Source: Hepsetus odoe
Taxonomy: Eukaryota > Chordata > Actinopteri > Characiformes > Hepsetidae
Assembly: GCA_017165825.1 (NCBI GenBank)
Contig: CM029369.1
Span: 1,589,362 to 1,653,361 of the forward strand
Length of the DNA stretch: 64,000 nt
Reading direction: 5' to 3'
Shown: piece by piece, positions 20,801 to 31,640 of the stretch
Layout of the letters: each line of letters begins with the position of its first letter
Position numbering within the stretch: the stretch's first letter is position 1
Made by a program: the position numbers and the translations under genes
The notes under the pieces: model-generated
Seen by the model: the letters and a program-made list of their open reading frames with translations, nothing else
Told to the model about the DNA's origin: nothing
Databases searched by the model: none

Positions 20801-22123
20801 TTTATTGAAATGTATATACCGGGAGCCAAGGATAACAAAATCAACACGATACTACACAAACAACAAACACAATGCAAGAAATACGATACAGAATACAAAA
20901 ACCAAAAAGAAATAACGATGAAGTGGGAGCACCGGGAGCAGAACCCTCCGCCCTGGGAGGAGTTAAGGAGCCCGGTAGAGATCTTTTATATCCGTTCATA
21001 CGGCATCTGTGTGACAGTGGCCGACCACTGAACACACTCGTCTGTTTACTTCTAGTGGTGTCTCATTGGCAGTGTGGGCTTTGTAATTTGACCAAAATAA
21101 AAAAATGACTCTATTTAGCAACACTGAAACACTATAATAGAGTTTTCTTTTCCTCCATCATGTGCAGTCTGCTCAGTCTGATCAATTCCTTTTGGAGATT
21201 CCAGGCTCTTGATTTGCCAGCCAGTGATTAAGGCTGCTGGTGTTGTGAAGAAGCTATTGCCACCACCCTCGACCAGCTTTAATTTCTCACTTGGGCAAAG
21301 CAGGCCAGTAGGCAAGACTCCTAATGCTACATTCGCCAAATTTCTTTGCTCCAAGAAGTCCGTCTGCCGAGAGCATGAAGGTAGTAAGTTATGAAGGAGA
21401 AAGTTGTTGTGCTGTCTACATTATGAAGGAAGATTGATGACCGCAATCCAGATGTTCAGCATTTTTCAGTGGCGCAGCGACAGAAGATGCTGCCAATGCC
21501 AACGGCAAACCGCAACGATCAGCACAAATTTCACAATTTGTCAGCTGCTGTGGTGGAGTAAATCACTAGATTTGTTCGGATATATGGCCACTGAGTCCTC
21601 AAGGTTCATCTCCATGGCGATATTTATATACTGCTGTTGGCCAGGTACCATCCAGTTACTGCATGAGTGCTAAACCGGTCATAAAGATCCAATGTTTAAT
21701 ATCTATAATATATATAATGTTAACATAAATATATAGCACTGTTCAAATATCTTGAGAGATTCCTTCATTTCCTTCATTTATTTTGATATTTGCTACTTAA
21801 TTAACCCAAGAAGCCGAGGATGAGACAGTTTGACAAGCATAAAATTGTATTTTTGCATCAAGTTGATTCCCTAACACAGTCTAACGTGGCTGAAGACTTT
21901 TGTATAACACTGTTTATTTCAAAATCCAGCACAGATTCTTTTACTTCAATCGAATATTTATATTCTACAGTGTGTGCAGTGTGTGTCGGGCCACGTTCCC
22001 ATGCTCTAAGGATCTGTAACATTTGGGCACCTTGTAGGGGACTCAAGCCCTTGTTTCATAAAAATGCATAAAAATGGTTTGTAATCCATTTTGGTTAATG
22101 TGGTTGTAAGGTCCTTTATCCAG
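20801..22123. other. Unique sequence
   Basis: A short AT run at 21700-21735. Otherwise no repeat family, exon or RNA gene was recognised. Confidence 0.45.
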
Positions 22124-22300
22124 TGGGGCAGTGGTGGCCTAGTGGTCAGGGACTTGGCCCCTGGGATTGGAAGGTCATGGGTTTGAATCCCAGACCAATA
22201 GGTTGCCCTGTGGTAGCCTTGAGCAAGGTATCGTCCTCATCACTGCTCCCTGTGTGCTTCAAATAGCTGCCCCCTGCTGGACGGTTTAAACCTGCAGAGT
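22124..22300 (+). mobile_element. SINE family A, tail missing
   Basis: GGGGCAGTGGTGGCCTAGTG, box B GGTTTGAATCCC (22181-22192), AGCCTTGAGCAAGGTATCG and TGCCCCCTGCTGGACGG are present. The 3' part after the GGTTTAAACC phrase is lost. Confidence 0.85.
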
Positions 22301-22640
22301 GAAAAGGTCTAAAAGGTGCTGCACACTAACAGTGTCAGTGTTCCCTCAAAGGTACAACATGGCCCTTGAGCTCCAGTTTTGTACCCTAAATATGTTTGTC
22401 CCATTTTCACAACCAAATGTTCTAAACTAGAACAGTACCGAGTCAGGGTAGGGTGTGTGGTGTGCAATGTGGTTATGTAACTAAGCATACTGAAGCTGTC
22501 TTATTGAGACAATATTTTATTTCTGTCGGTTGTTTTGGGAACAGCCCGTCTCAGTGGGGGGTACAGCTGAGTGGTAGAGGATTTGACTGCAGGTTAAGAG
22601 GTCACCGGTTCATACTGGGAAACTGAAAACAGTACCTAGT
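22301..22640. other. Unique sequence with a tRNA-like phrase
   Basis: GTGGTAGAGGATTTGACTGC at 22572-22591 resembles a tRNA-derived head. It is followed by a weak box B (GGTTCATAC), but it is too short to assign. Confidence 0.35.
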
Positions 22641-22695
22641 GTTCAGGTTCTTTTCCTCAAGATTGGAAGGCTGTGGGTTCACATCTCAGACCAGT

Positions 22696-22917
22696 AAAGT
22701 GAAACTATTCTTGTCATTGCGAGGTCACAGCACAGCACACAGCACACCTCTGCATTTAACCCATGCAAACACCTTGCAGCTATGAAAGCACCCAGGGAGC
22801 AGTGACAGAGATGGTACCTTGCTCAAGGGTACCTCAGGGCAACCTACTGGTGAGGGAATCGAACCCACAATCTTCCGATCCAAAGCCAACTCCCAAACCA
22901 CTAGGCCACCTCTGCCC
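22696..22917 (-). mobile_element. SINE family A, full length
   Basis: AAGTGAAACTATTCTTGTC, AACCCATGCAAACACCTTGC, GGTACCTTGCTCAAGGGTAC, box B complement GGAATCGAACCC (22855-22866) and ACCACTAGGCCACCTCTGCC are in order. The CAGCAGGGGG block is deleted. Confidence 0.85.
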
Positions 22918-22920
22918 TGT

Positions 22921-23085
22921 AGGTATCCTGGAGCATGGTACCATCTCCATCCCTGCTCCCTGGGTGCAATCATTGTGGCCCACTGTTCCTTGTGTGTGTG
23001 TGTGTGTTCACTATCGGTGTGTCTAGATGGGTTAGATGCAGAAGACAGATTCACAGCTCACTGTTCACATTCTGTTCAGTTCACT
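22921..23085 (+). mobile_element. SINE family A, 3' part, degenerate
   Basis: AGGTATCCTGGAGCATGGTA, CCTGCTCCCTGGGTGC and AGATGGGTTAGATGCAGAAG are in plus order with a TG run at 22993-23006. It sits head-to-head with the preceding copy. Confidence 0.65.
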
Positions 23086-23428
23086 GAAATCAGGTAAATG
23101 GAACTGGGTGATGGACCTTCCTAAACGGTGTGTTACGGCCAACATCCTCTTCCAAAACCACCGCTTGGCTCTTCTGCTGTCGATCAGATTGCAGAGATTA
23201 GGCTTTATTGGTCATAAAATAAAACTTTCACAGCCTATAACTTGGAGATTGCAGCAAAAAAAGTTCAGCACAACTCTGTGTTGGCTATAAAACTTCCATT
23301 TTTTGAGAGTGTGTTTATATTTTGGCCCAAAGACAAGACTTCCAGCAGAGAGGGAGCAACAATACAGCGGCCCAGTGGATTCACTTTACTGGGGATGTAG
23401 TCACCAGCCATCGGTTTCAGAGATTTCA
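23086..23428. other. Unique sequence
   Basis: Nothing recognised. Confidence 0.5.
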
Positions 23429-23536
23429 GTGGGGGCCTAGTGGTTAGGGATTTTCCCCCAGGATCAGAAAGTCATGGGTTCGAATCCCAGACCAGTAGGT
23501 CTGGGACCAGTAGTGCCCTGAGGTACCCTTGCACAT
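23429..23536 (+). mobile_element. SINE family A, head only
   Basis: GGGGGCCTAGTGGTTAGGGA gives box A, GGGTTCGAATCCC (23477-23489) gives an intact box B, and GCCCTGAGGTACCCTTGCAC follows before the break. The best-preserved box B in the window, but not a tRNA gene. Confidence 0.85.
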
Positions 23537-23810
23537 TCAGCACATTGTTGCTTTCTTTGCTGGTTCTGGTTTTCCACGCTTTTATCACCGAGTCTTTCAG
23601 TTGTTGTTTGTTTTGGGAGGTTTCTCTCTTTAGTCTCCTCTTCAGGAAAAATGCAGGTTTCATTTGTGTTTAGAGCTGGTGATCAGAAGGTCACATTTTC
23701 CTCTCTAATGAAGTCCTTCGTTAAATCGGCGTTGTTTTGATCTTAAACCCAAAAATCTTCAGTGCAGAAACAAATGAACTGTCCATATTTCTCCAATATT
23801 TCATATTTTA

Positions 23811-23912
23811 GAAGTTCTTCTTCTTCTTCTTCTTGCTCCTGTTATGAGTCTCCACAGTGGATCATCTGTCTACCTGTCCTCTGCATCTTCCTCCTTCAAA
23901 CTGTCCCCTGTG
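23811..23912 (-). mobile_element. LINE 3' end fragment
   Basis: TTCTTCTTCTTCTTCTTGCTC is followed by the complement of the LINE end (CTCCACAGTGGATCATCTG, TGTCCTCTGCATCTTCCTCC). About 100 bp, strongly truncated. Confidence 0.75.
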
Positions 23913-24010
23913 CTTGTGGGCTGGAGCAGTATGAATGCTGAAGAAGTCTTCTGGAGTGATGGAGCTCCTTTGGGATGAGTTAAAGTGATCCAACATGTGC
24001 TGAACTCAGT

Positions 24011-24265
24011 TTGCTTCAATCAAGTCCTCACAGCAATGTTCCAACATCTAGACTTCCCAGAAAGGTAGAGGCTGTTTCTGGAACTGACTGATTTCAGGAG
24101 AAAAGTTGGAAAATCAGTCAGTTCCAGAAACAGTCTCTTCCCTTCTGGGATCACTAGATGTTGGAACATTGCTGTGAGGATATGATTGAAGCCAACTGAG
24201 GTCAGGTTTTTCTTTCCAACATCTAGTCTTGCCAGAAGGACAGCGAGTGATTTCAGAGGAAAAGC
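24011..24265. mobile_element. Foldback (MITE-like) element, copy 1
   Basis: Two arms of about 84 bp face each other around a short centre. Perfect inverted matches are 24026-24051 with 24154-24179 (26 bp) and 24072-24094 with 24111-24133 (23 bp). A third partial arm (CCAACATCTAGTCTTGCCAG) follows at about 24219-24260. No coding capacity. The same arms recur near 44.85 kb. Class unknown. Confidence 0.8.
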
Positions 24266-24814
24266 TTTTTTCAAAAACATGTGTGTTTGAGAAAATAGAG
24301 GCTGATTTTTGTATTTTTCCACTCAAGCATCTAAAGAAAAACAGCAGATTGATCCACCTGGAAGAAAAAGAGAAGAAAAGAGAAAGGCATAAGTAGATGA
24401 CGTGTTGTGTCTGCTATTGTTCTGCATTGACAGCGCTGTGTTTCCACATCAGCTCCCCCTCGACCGCTCGTTTTTCAAGACATTTTGTAAAGTACATGAG
24501 TTCTGACACATCAAAGCAGAGGTTGGACAGTGTTAATCTCACAGCCCAAGAAAAATGTCAGGCTATAAAAACTTGAACTCTCAAAAAAGGGGGATGAATT
24601 ATGAGGATGAATAGAGCAATCACCGAGAGGACGTCTTATTTTTCTATTTGCTGTGGTCTTCTTTGCAGCTGGAGACTCAGAGCAGCAGCAGCAGCTTCTG
24701 AAATAAATTACCGGGTTATTTTTTCATCTCACCTCCAGAGTTCAATCTGAAAACAGGCTCCATCGGCCGGTGACGGATCGAACCTGTCGCCCTATCAGAC
24801 TGCTGTTACAATCC
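24266..24814. other. Unique sequence
   Basis: Nothing recognised. An AGC run lies at 24683-24696. Confidence 0.5.
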
Positions 24815-25197
24815 TTTATCTCATTCTCTCCATCTCTCCTCTTCTCACCTCTTCTTCTCCTCTCTCCTCCTCTCTCCTCTTCTCTTCTCTCCTCTCCTCC
24901 TCTCTCCTCCTCTCTCCTCTTCTCTTCTCTCCTCTCCTCCTCTCTCCTCTTCTCTTCTCTCCTCTCCTCTCCTCCTCTCTCCTTCTCTCTCCTCCTCTCT
25001 CCTCTTCCCTACTCCCCTCTCATCTCTTCTCTTCTCTTCTCTTCTACTCTCACCTCTTCTCTTCTCTTCTCTTCTCTTCTCTTCTCTTCTCTTCTCTTCT
25101 CTTCTCTTCTCTTCTCTTCTCTTCTCTCCTCTTCTCTCCTTCCTCTTCTTTTCTGTGCCTTTTATACCACTCCTGTCTTTTTGTTTCTCTTACCTAT

Positions 25198-25270
<73 letters not shown>
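24815..25270. repeat. 455-bp pyrimidine tract
   Basis: TCTCC/TCTTC repeats (24830-25145), nearly purine-free, pass through a short mixed stretch into a pure (CT)n of about 66 bp (25203-25268). The 177-codon serine/leucine-rich open frame over it is a repeat artefact. Confidence 0.95.
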
Positions 25271-25940
25271 TGTGATCTGAACATCAACCCGTTCTGGCAC
25301 TGAAGCAGTTTGTCCATTTCGTCTCTTCTGTCAAACATCAAATGCAGCTCCAGGCTCCTCTGTCAGAATTCAAGATGTTTTCAAGTGGAGACGCATCACA
25401 AACCCAATCTGTTTCTGGAGGGTCCTTCTGTTCAGCTTCAGTCAGACTGATGGACCTTCTCTGTGATCTTTTTTTTTTTAATACCTGTACTTGAGCAGTG
25501 GTCATCAGCTGGTTAAACTAAATGCCCCATGTAACCTGTGCTCCCCCTGAGATGATTCTTTTCAGGTTATGAATCATGAACTAGAACTTTCAAACATGGT
25601 TCATCAGACCCTAAAAAAAATATGTATATATTTTTATTTATGAACATTATTTTTTTTGCATGCTGGATACAAAAAAAAAATTATTTAAACATTTTCCTGT
25701 ATTTATTAATCACATTTTTCACTGCTTAACAAGTGCACTTCTGTATGGTGTGAAACTGATGTCAGCTTGAAAAGGAAAGTGTTCTTCGTGGTCTGGACCG
25801 GAGCTTACAGATTACAGTTGCATCATTATAAAGCTACTTAACTACTGACTTACCCGGAGAGACACACAGTGGACAATGTAAGAGTGCAGGACAGCGTTAC
25901 AGCCGATAAGCAGAAACACTGATTAGCACATTTAGATTTA
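25271..25940. other. Unique AT-rich sequence
   Basis: Poly-A and poly-T runs at 25465-25480, 25612-25680. Nothing else recognised. Confidence 0.5.
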
Positions 25941-26011
25941 AAAGTGAAAGTGAAAGTGACTATCAGTTGTTGTGAACACAGTGAACCACAACCAAACACA
26001 TCCTCTGTATT

Positions 26012-26056
<45 letters not shown>

Positions 26057-26210
26057 ATCCTGCAGAGGGCAGACATATGCAGCACCCGGGGAGCAGTGTT
26101 GAGGACGCTACCTCATTCAAGGGATTCTCAGGGTGTAACCTACTGATCTTTGAACTCATAACCTTCCGATCATGGGGCCTCGTCCCTAAACACTAGACCT
26201 GCCCCATGTG
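25941..26210 (-). mobile_element. SINE family A with internal CA expansion
   Basis: AAGTGAAAGTGAAAGTGACT, then TTTAACACACACACAC that has grown to about 42 bp of (CA)n at 26012-26054, then CATCCTGCAGAGGGCAGAC, GGGGAGCAGTG and CCTAAACACTAGACCTGCCCC. Other copies carry only four or five CA steps at this point. Confidence 0.85.
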
Positions 26211-26395
26211 AAGAGCTGAGGGTTGCAGAGATGTTCTTGGTTTCAGAAAACAAAGATTCGATTGCAGGAGGATTACAGGAAAGAATGTGTAGCTTTCCTG
26301 TGTCTGATTGGATGCTCACTGGAGGAACTGACATCTGCAGATGTTCCTTTCTTGCTTTTTCCTCCACTGCTATAAATCCAGGATAACTACTGGAC
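26211..26395. repeat. Flank shared with 42.44-42.63 kb
   Basis: GCTGAGGGT, GATGTTCTT, GAAAGAATGTGTAGCT and GGATGCTCACTGGAGGAACT all have close counterparts, in order, next to the A SINE at 42.26 kb. The rest is diverged. Confidence 0.65.
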
Positions 26396-26587
26396 ATGGG
26401 TGGTGGTCTAGATGGGGTGATTGTCTGGGTGGTGGTGGTGGTGGTGGTAGTCAAGATGGGGTGGTGGTCTAGATGGGGTGGTTGTCGTGGTGGTGGTGGT
26501 CTGATGGGTGGTTGTCGGTGGTAGTGGTCTGGATGGGTGGCTGTCATGGTGGTGTGGTGGCCCAGATGGGGTGGGGTGGTGGGTGAT
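26396..26587. repeat. GGT/GATGGGGTGG minisatellite
   Basis: Irregular repeats of GATGGGGTGGTTGTC and (GGT)n. G-rich plus strand with several GGGG runs. Antisense frames rich in H, P and T are artefacts. Confidence 0.85.
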
Positions 26588-26700
26588 CATGGTAGGATAC
26601 TTTTGCCACCCTGGGCCAAGATGTCCCAGGTTCGAATCCCACTCAGCACCAACATTGTGGCCCGGGTTCAGAAGAGGAAGTTCAGCCTTGCAGAACCTGC
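26588..26700 (+). mobile_element. SINE family B, head fragment
   Basis: AAGATGTCCCAGGTTCGAAT then CCCACTCAGCACCAAC matches the B head around its box B. The middle and tail are missing. Confidence 0.6.
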
Positions 26701-29009
26701 TGTAGTTCCAGTGACGGTCATTCAGGAGTGAAGCTGCATCTTTAACATCCTTCTCCTGATTTACTCCTTGCGTCTGTGCTGCAGGTGATTTGTTAGAGAA
26801 GATGCTGTTGACGACCTTCTGACAGACAATCTAACATCTGCTTTAACGTCAGCTGAGCTGAAATTAAACCTCTCAAAGAAGTGGCTCGAAAAATACCATC
26901 TCGCTAAGATTAGAGAATCTGTTTAAGGTTCCTCTCGCCCCAACACCTGTGCAGGAAATATCACAGAGTGTGTCTAATGGTTCATGGAGGATGGTTATGC
27001 TTACACCTGTGCAGTGGGACAAAGTCTTTAGTGAGATCTGAAGAGCACAAAGGTGCGACAAAATACAGCAAATACAGGCTTTTGTTTTCCACACTGAGCT
27101 CCCATGCTGTGATTTACACGTTTCTGTCTGAAAATAGCATCATCACTGGGTTCCTCTCAAAATCTGTCTACCAGCCACGCTTCAGGTGTCACTGCTGGAC
27201 GAAGAGGAAACGTTCTCAGACAAATAAATACATTGCTGGTATTTCAAAGAGTCAAAGTACTAGCTGTTACGCTTAGATTTGATCACTTTGATCAGGTTTC
27301 CAATCTGATTATCCTCCAACCAATTAGATTATCCCTCTGGACGACGAGCACTTTGTTACACTTTGTTATTTTGGAGAGCAGGCTCATCATTGCTGATCTA
27401 CAGAGAGACAATGGATCTTATGTTGTCTCCAGATCAGGAGCCACGCCCACCTGCAGAAACACAGCCTCTGAATGGAGGACAATGCTAGTGGCTAACAACC
27501 ATATTAACAACAAAAAACACAGTTTGAGGACTGGATCAATAAAACCTAACCTAGAAAAAATCCTAGTGTTGAGCTATAATTATGGGACTAGTCTCCAGAA
27601 CAGGGCATTTCTTTTTTCTTTCCTATCTTCCTTCCTTCCTTCCTACTTTTCTATTTTGTTGTTGACGTGGGAAGGCTTGAGTCTGTTCTTAGAGATTCAG
27701 TGAACCACTGGAGGGATGTTAGTGCTCTGTTTCTCTGGAGAGTTAAATCACCAGTTTTTCTCAAACTGGTGACCTCTGAAGTGGTGTGGGACATTTTCCA
27801 ATAATGACACATTCACCATTACTGGAAATGGTTTAGGGGAAGGGTGGCACCTGCGTGGAGTATGGAGGAGGTCCGGATTTTTTCAAATCTCTTCCCCATC
27901 TTCCTGTAGATTGTTTGTGGCTTCTCAGACTAGCAAAAATGTGTAAGAAAATGGGAGGAAATGGTACAGAAACTAATGCTATATTCTTATGAATATGAGC
28001 ATCTTCCCGCTTACTGAATCTAATATGCTTCGGGAAACTGTTTATGAACTTGTTTTATAAAACATGGTCCATAATTTCACATGAAATGCCCTGCAGATCT
28101 GCTGCAGTCCAGACCCAGAAGTGCAGGCAGGCGTCACTCTGCTGTTACACAACTGTGTGTGTTTTTCTTGCTGAGACGCCTTTGATTAAATTATTTACGA
28201 AGACAATGTGTTTAGGAATCAGCAGGACGTGGTTCTAAAGGGGACGACTGTACTGTTCCTGTGTCTTCCACGAGTATGGGACATACAGCCTGGCCTCATG
28301 AAATCCATCAGGGATCACTGGCGGTCAGAGACCCATGCTCTGTGGTGAAGCATGGTTTTAAATGAGGGAAAGACCGGGAGGCCGTCCCGTCAAGGCGTGC
28401 TCCAGCCGGAAGCTTAAAAACAACAACATCATGTTCTGCTCTCTCGGTGAATGTCAAGCAACAAAAACAAGAAAAAAAAAGCTTTATTTAGATGAGTGCT
28501 GCCATGTAAGTACATGTCTCACCTTCTGGAAGACATTTCAGCTTTCTCAGAGACTAAACTAAACAAGAACATACAAAAGTTGCACTTTGAAATAATATCC
28601 TTTTATAGAATAAATAGAATAAAAATTTAAATACTTTAAATACAGCTAATTGTGTACAATTCTTTTATTTTTATTTGATTATGAGTTAAAGCTTGCTCTT
28701 TTGCAGTGATGTGCTATTAAGCACAATGCAAAATAAAACCCCCTGTCTGTGGTAAAATCTCCCAGCATCTTTATTTTAAACAGGGATTCTCACTGAGGAA
28801 AAACCTTCAATGAAGCTAAATATAACAGGAGACAAGGACAAATATTCTTATTCCTCTTTCTGCACACAGCAGTCCTCTTGTGCTGATTGTCCTCCTTAAT
28901 AAACGTATAAAGTGACAAGCATGTGGATATGTGCAGAAAGGAAGTTGTATTCCACTATTGGGACACATTTGCAGTTCGGAATGCTTACATTCATAGAAGA
29001 CATGCAGAA
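26701..29009. other. Longest stretch without recognised repeats
   Basis: 2.3 kb with no SINE, LINE or microsatellite that I could recognise. Open frames here (up to 156 codons at 27233-27703) show no domain and do not start or end at convincing splice sites. Origin unknown. Confidence 0.4.
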
Positions 29010-30790
29010 GAACTGGTAATGAGAGAGATGATGGAAGGCAGACAGGTGTACAAGGAGACGGAAGTGCAGGTGAAGAAAGCAGTGGTGAAGGTTAAAGTTA
29101 AGAGAGACAGAGCTGGGAAAGATGTGCAGCAGGTCAGGACGATTAGGGATAGTAATGGAAACATACTAGAGTGTACAGAGCATGTTGAGCAGATGGAAAG
29201 GTGGCGGGTTGGGTCTAGTGGTGGTACTTGCCTGCCAGACCTATGTGGCTCAAGATGTCCTAGGCTGGGAACTCACCCCAGCACTACCACCACTGGGTCC
29301 CTGGAGCCGGAAGACCCCTTAACCCTGAGTGTTCCAGGACTGTCCCTGTAATCAGGACATGGAAGTCGCTCTGGATAAGAGCGTCTGCTAAATGCCGTAA
29401 ATGTGAATGGAAGGAGTACTTTGAGTGGGCTGATGAATGCAGAGAGACTGAGAGAGAGAGAAGACTGGATGATGTGGAGGATAGTGAACTAGGAAGTGGA
29501 GGTGATGCCAGATTAAGAATGGACTGGATGACAAACCGTGAAAGCATGGAGGTGTTCCAGGGGAGATGGCAGTGGAGTTTTGGGCCAGGATTGTTTAACA
29601 CACCTTGGAAAGGAGAGGAGCCGAGGAGTGATGATGATCAGAGCTATAGCATCTCTAGAGTGGATAAGGTTGATGGCTGCAGAAGTTCTGGAAAAGAGTC
29701 ATGGAAGCAGGTTTAGAAAAGAGGTGGTCAGCAAACAGAAGTATGGTTTTAATGCCGAGAAACAACAGATGCAATGTTTGCTCTGAGGGTGTTGATGGAG
29801 AAGTACAGAGAAGGTCAGAAGGAGTTACACTGTGTTCTTTGTGACTTGGGAGAAAGCAGATGACAGGGTGCCTAGAGTAGGAGCGTGTTTCAGGTGAGGA
29901 AGTCTGGAAAGCTACAGGAGAAGGCGGAGAGTAGTTCAGGAGATGTATGAGGACAGTGAGAGTGGTGAGATCTGCAGGAGTGACGTGATTTACGTATGTA
30001 GAGGTTGATTACATCAAGGATCAGCCTGAGCCCATTCTACTGTAATGGGACAGGTTGGAGTGGTCGAGGTTAGATGACAGGAGCTCGTGGACGGATGATA
30101 AGTTTGGTTGATGATATTGTGATCTGCAGTGAGAGTAGGCAGGAGCTTGAGGAGAATCTGGAGAGATGGAGATATGCTCTAGAGAGAAGAGGAATGAAAG
30201 TGAGTAGGGCAAACATAGAATACATGAGTCTGAATGAAAGGCATGAGTGATTAGGATGGAGGGAGTATGACAAAGGTGGAGGAATTTAAATACTTGCAAT
30301 CAACTATTCAGAGTAACGTCGAGTGTGGAAGAGAGGAGTAGAAGAGAGTGCAGGCAGGTTGGAACGGGTGGAGAAGAGTGGCTGGAGTGATTTGCAGACA
30401 GACGGGTACCAGCTGAGAGTAAAAGGGAAGGTTTACAGGACAGCAGTGAGCATCTCAGCAATGTTGTATGGGTTGGACGGCACTGATTTAAATGGTAGTG
30501 AGGTGCCAGGAGTTAAAGATGGGAGGATGTTCGTTGGGTGTGACGCAGGACAGACGGATTAGGTAAATGAGGGACAGATCAGGCACAGATATTCTGAGAC
30601 AGTCAGATGTCCAGAGGAGACTATATATATTGGGAGAGGATTTTGAAGATGAGCTTCCAGGAAAAGAGGAGAAGAGGAAGACCAAAGAAGAAGTTTATGG
30701 ATGTGCAGAGAGATGACAGTTAGTTTGAGTTTGAATTATCTGGTATAGCGACCCATAAATGGGAGCAGCCAAAAGATGAAGATGCAGAAG
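29010..30790 (+). mobile_element. LINE (RTE-like), decayed, interrupted by a SINE
   Basis: Begins in the linker before the reverse transcriptase (KRDRAGKDVQQVRTIRD at about 29100-29150) and ends at GACCCATAAATGGGAGCAG plus a GA-rich tail. Palm motif C reads LVDDIVIC near 30107. Many indels break every frame. A B SINE splits it at 29199-29406. The start is approximate; only the part from about 29060 aligns clearly. Confidence 0.8.
29199..29406 (+). mobile_element. SINE family B, nested in the LINE
   Basis: GGGTCTAGTGGTGGTACTTG head, CCACCACTGGGTCCCTGGAG, GACTGTCCCTGTAATCAGG and the full tail GTCGCTCTGGATAAGAGCG plus TCTGCTAAATGCCGTAAATG. ATGGAA flanks it at 29193-29198 and 29407-29412, and the LINE phrase GAGCAGATGGAAGGA is restored when it is removed. 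Confidence 0.9.
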
Positions 30791-31468
30791 ACTTTAGGGC
30801 TGCCCTGCTGGTTAAAAACAGCAGCAGATTTGTTCTGCACTGTGAAAATGACTTTGTTTGACAGAAATAAAACGTTTATCTGCAAATAGGTGCAGGGGAA
30901 GCAAGATTCGATTCACAGCCTGCGCCCTCTTTCCACCTCTCTCTGTGGTCAGATGAGAACAGTGGCCCTTGGTTAATATTTGCCATTTTCCTTCTTTCTT
31001 CCAACTTCTTTTGAGAAGTTCAAGCTTACTTGTGTGAAGAAAAGTGGCATCAGTTGACCTAAAAGTTTGTATGGTTTGAGAAGGTTTTGAGCACAGTGGT
31101 TTTTCCGGTTGTAACGCTGCTGTTCTGTTGCTTCCAGCCATCTTGGAACCAGAGACCATACAGGAATCAGAGGCAGAGGGTGACGGTTGGGCTGCGGTTT
31201 GCGGTTCTTTCTGAAAGCCAGGTGTTATTCTGCTGATTGGCCGGGCCGCTGCTGGACTCTGGAGCCTAATTGGCTGTGCTCTGAAGCGGCGGCGGTGGAC
31301 AGCGGCCTAATTTGGAGCAGGGCCACGACTATGGGCAAAATGACATGGCACGACCTCGCTACCATCATTATGTGTTCACACAGGTGTGTGACAGAACCTG
31401 CAATTGCTTTTATTTTTTATTTATTTTTTATGACTTATGAAACCAAGCCTGCTCTTTCCATACTTAGT
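30791..31468. other. Unique sequence, partly GC-rich
   Basis: 31180-31340 is GC-rich with two ATTGGC words. Nothing proves a promoter. No repeat or exon recognised. Confidence 0.4.

Positions 31469-31532
<64 letters not shown>
31469..31532. repeat. (TA)n microsatellite
   Basis: About 60 bp of alternating T and A with one phase slip near 31480. Confidence 0.95.
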
Positions 31533-31534
<2 letters not shown>

Positions 31535-31640
31535 TTAATTGATCTTTTCTCACACATTCTGACCCTAAAATGTTCAAAACATTTATTTTGTTGTTATTTA
31601 CGGAAGAAGTAAGTTTTATTTATTTTATTTGGTAATTATA

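Noticed and set aside
20096..20898. 264-codon minus-strand frame with SVHPS-type repeats
   Set aside because: It follows the GACA/GATG minisatellite; a repeat unit without stops gives a long frame automatically.
24770..25303. 177-codon serine/leucine-rich frame
   Set aside because: Translation of a TCTCC/TCTTC and CT tract.
31180..31340. GC-rich stretch with ATTGG words considered as a promoter
   Set aside because: No TATA, initiator or downstream exon was found; the words alone are too weak.
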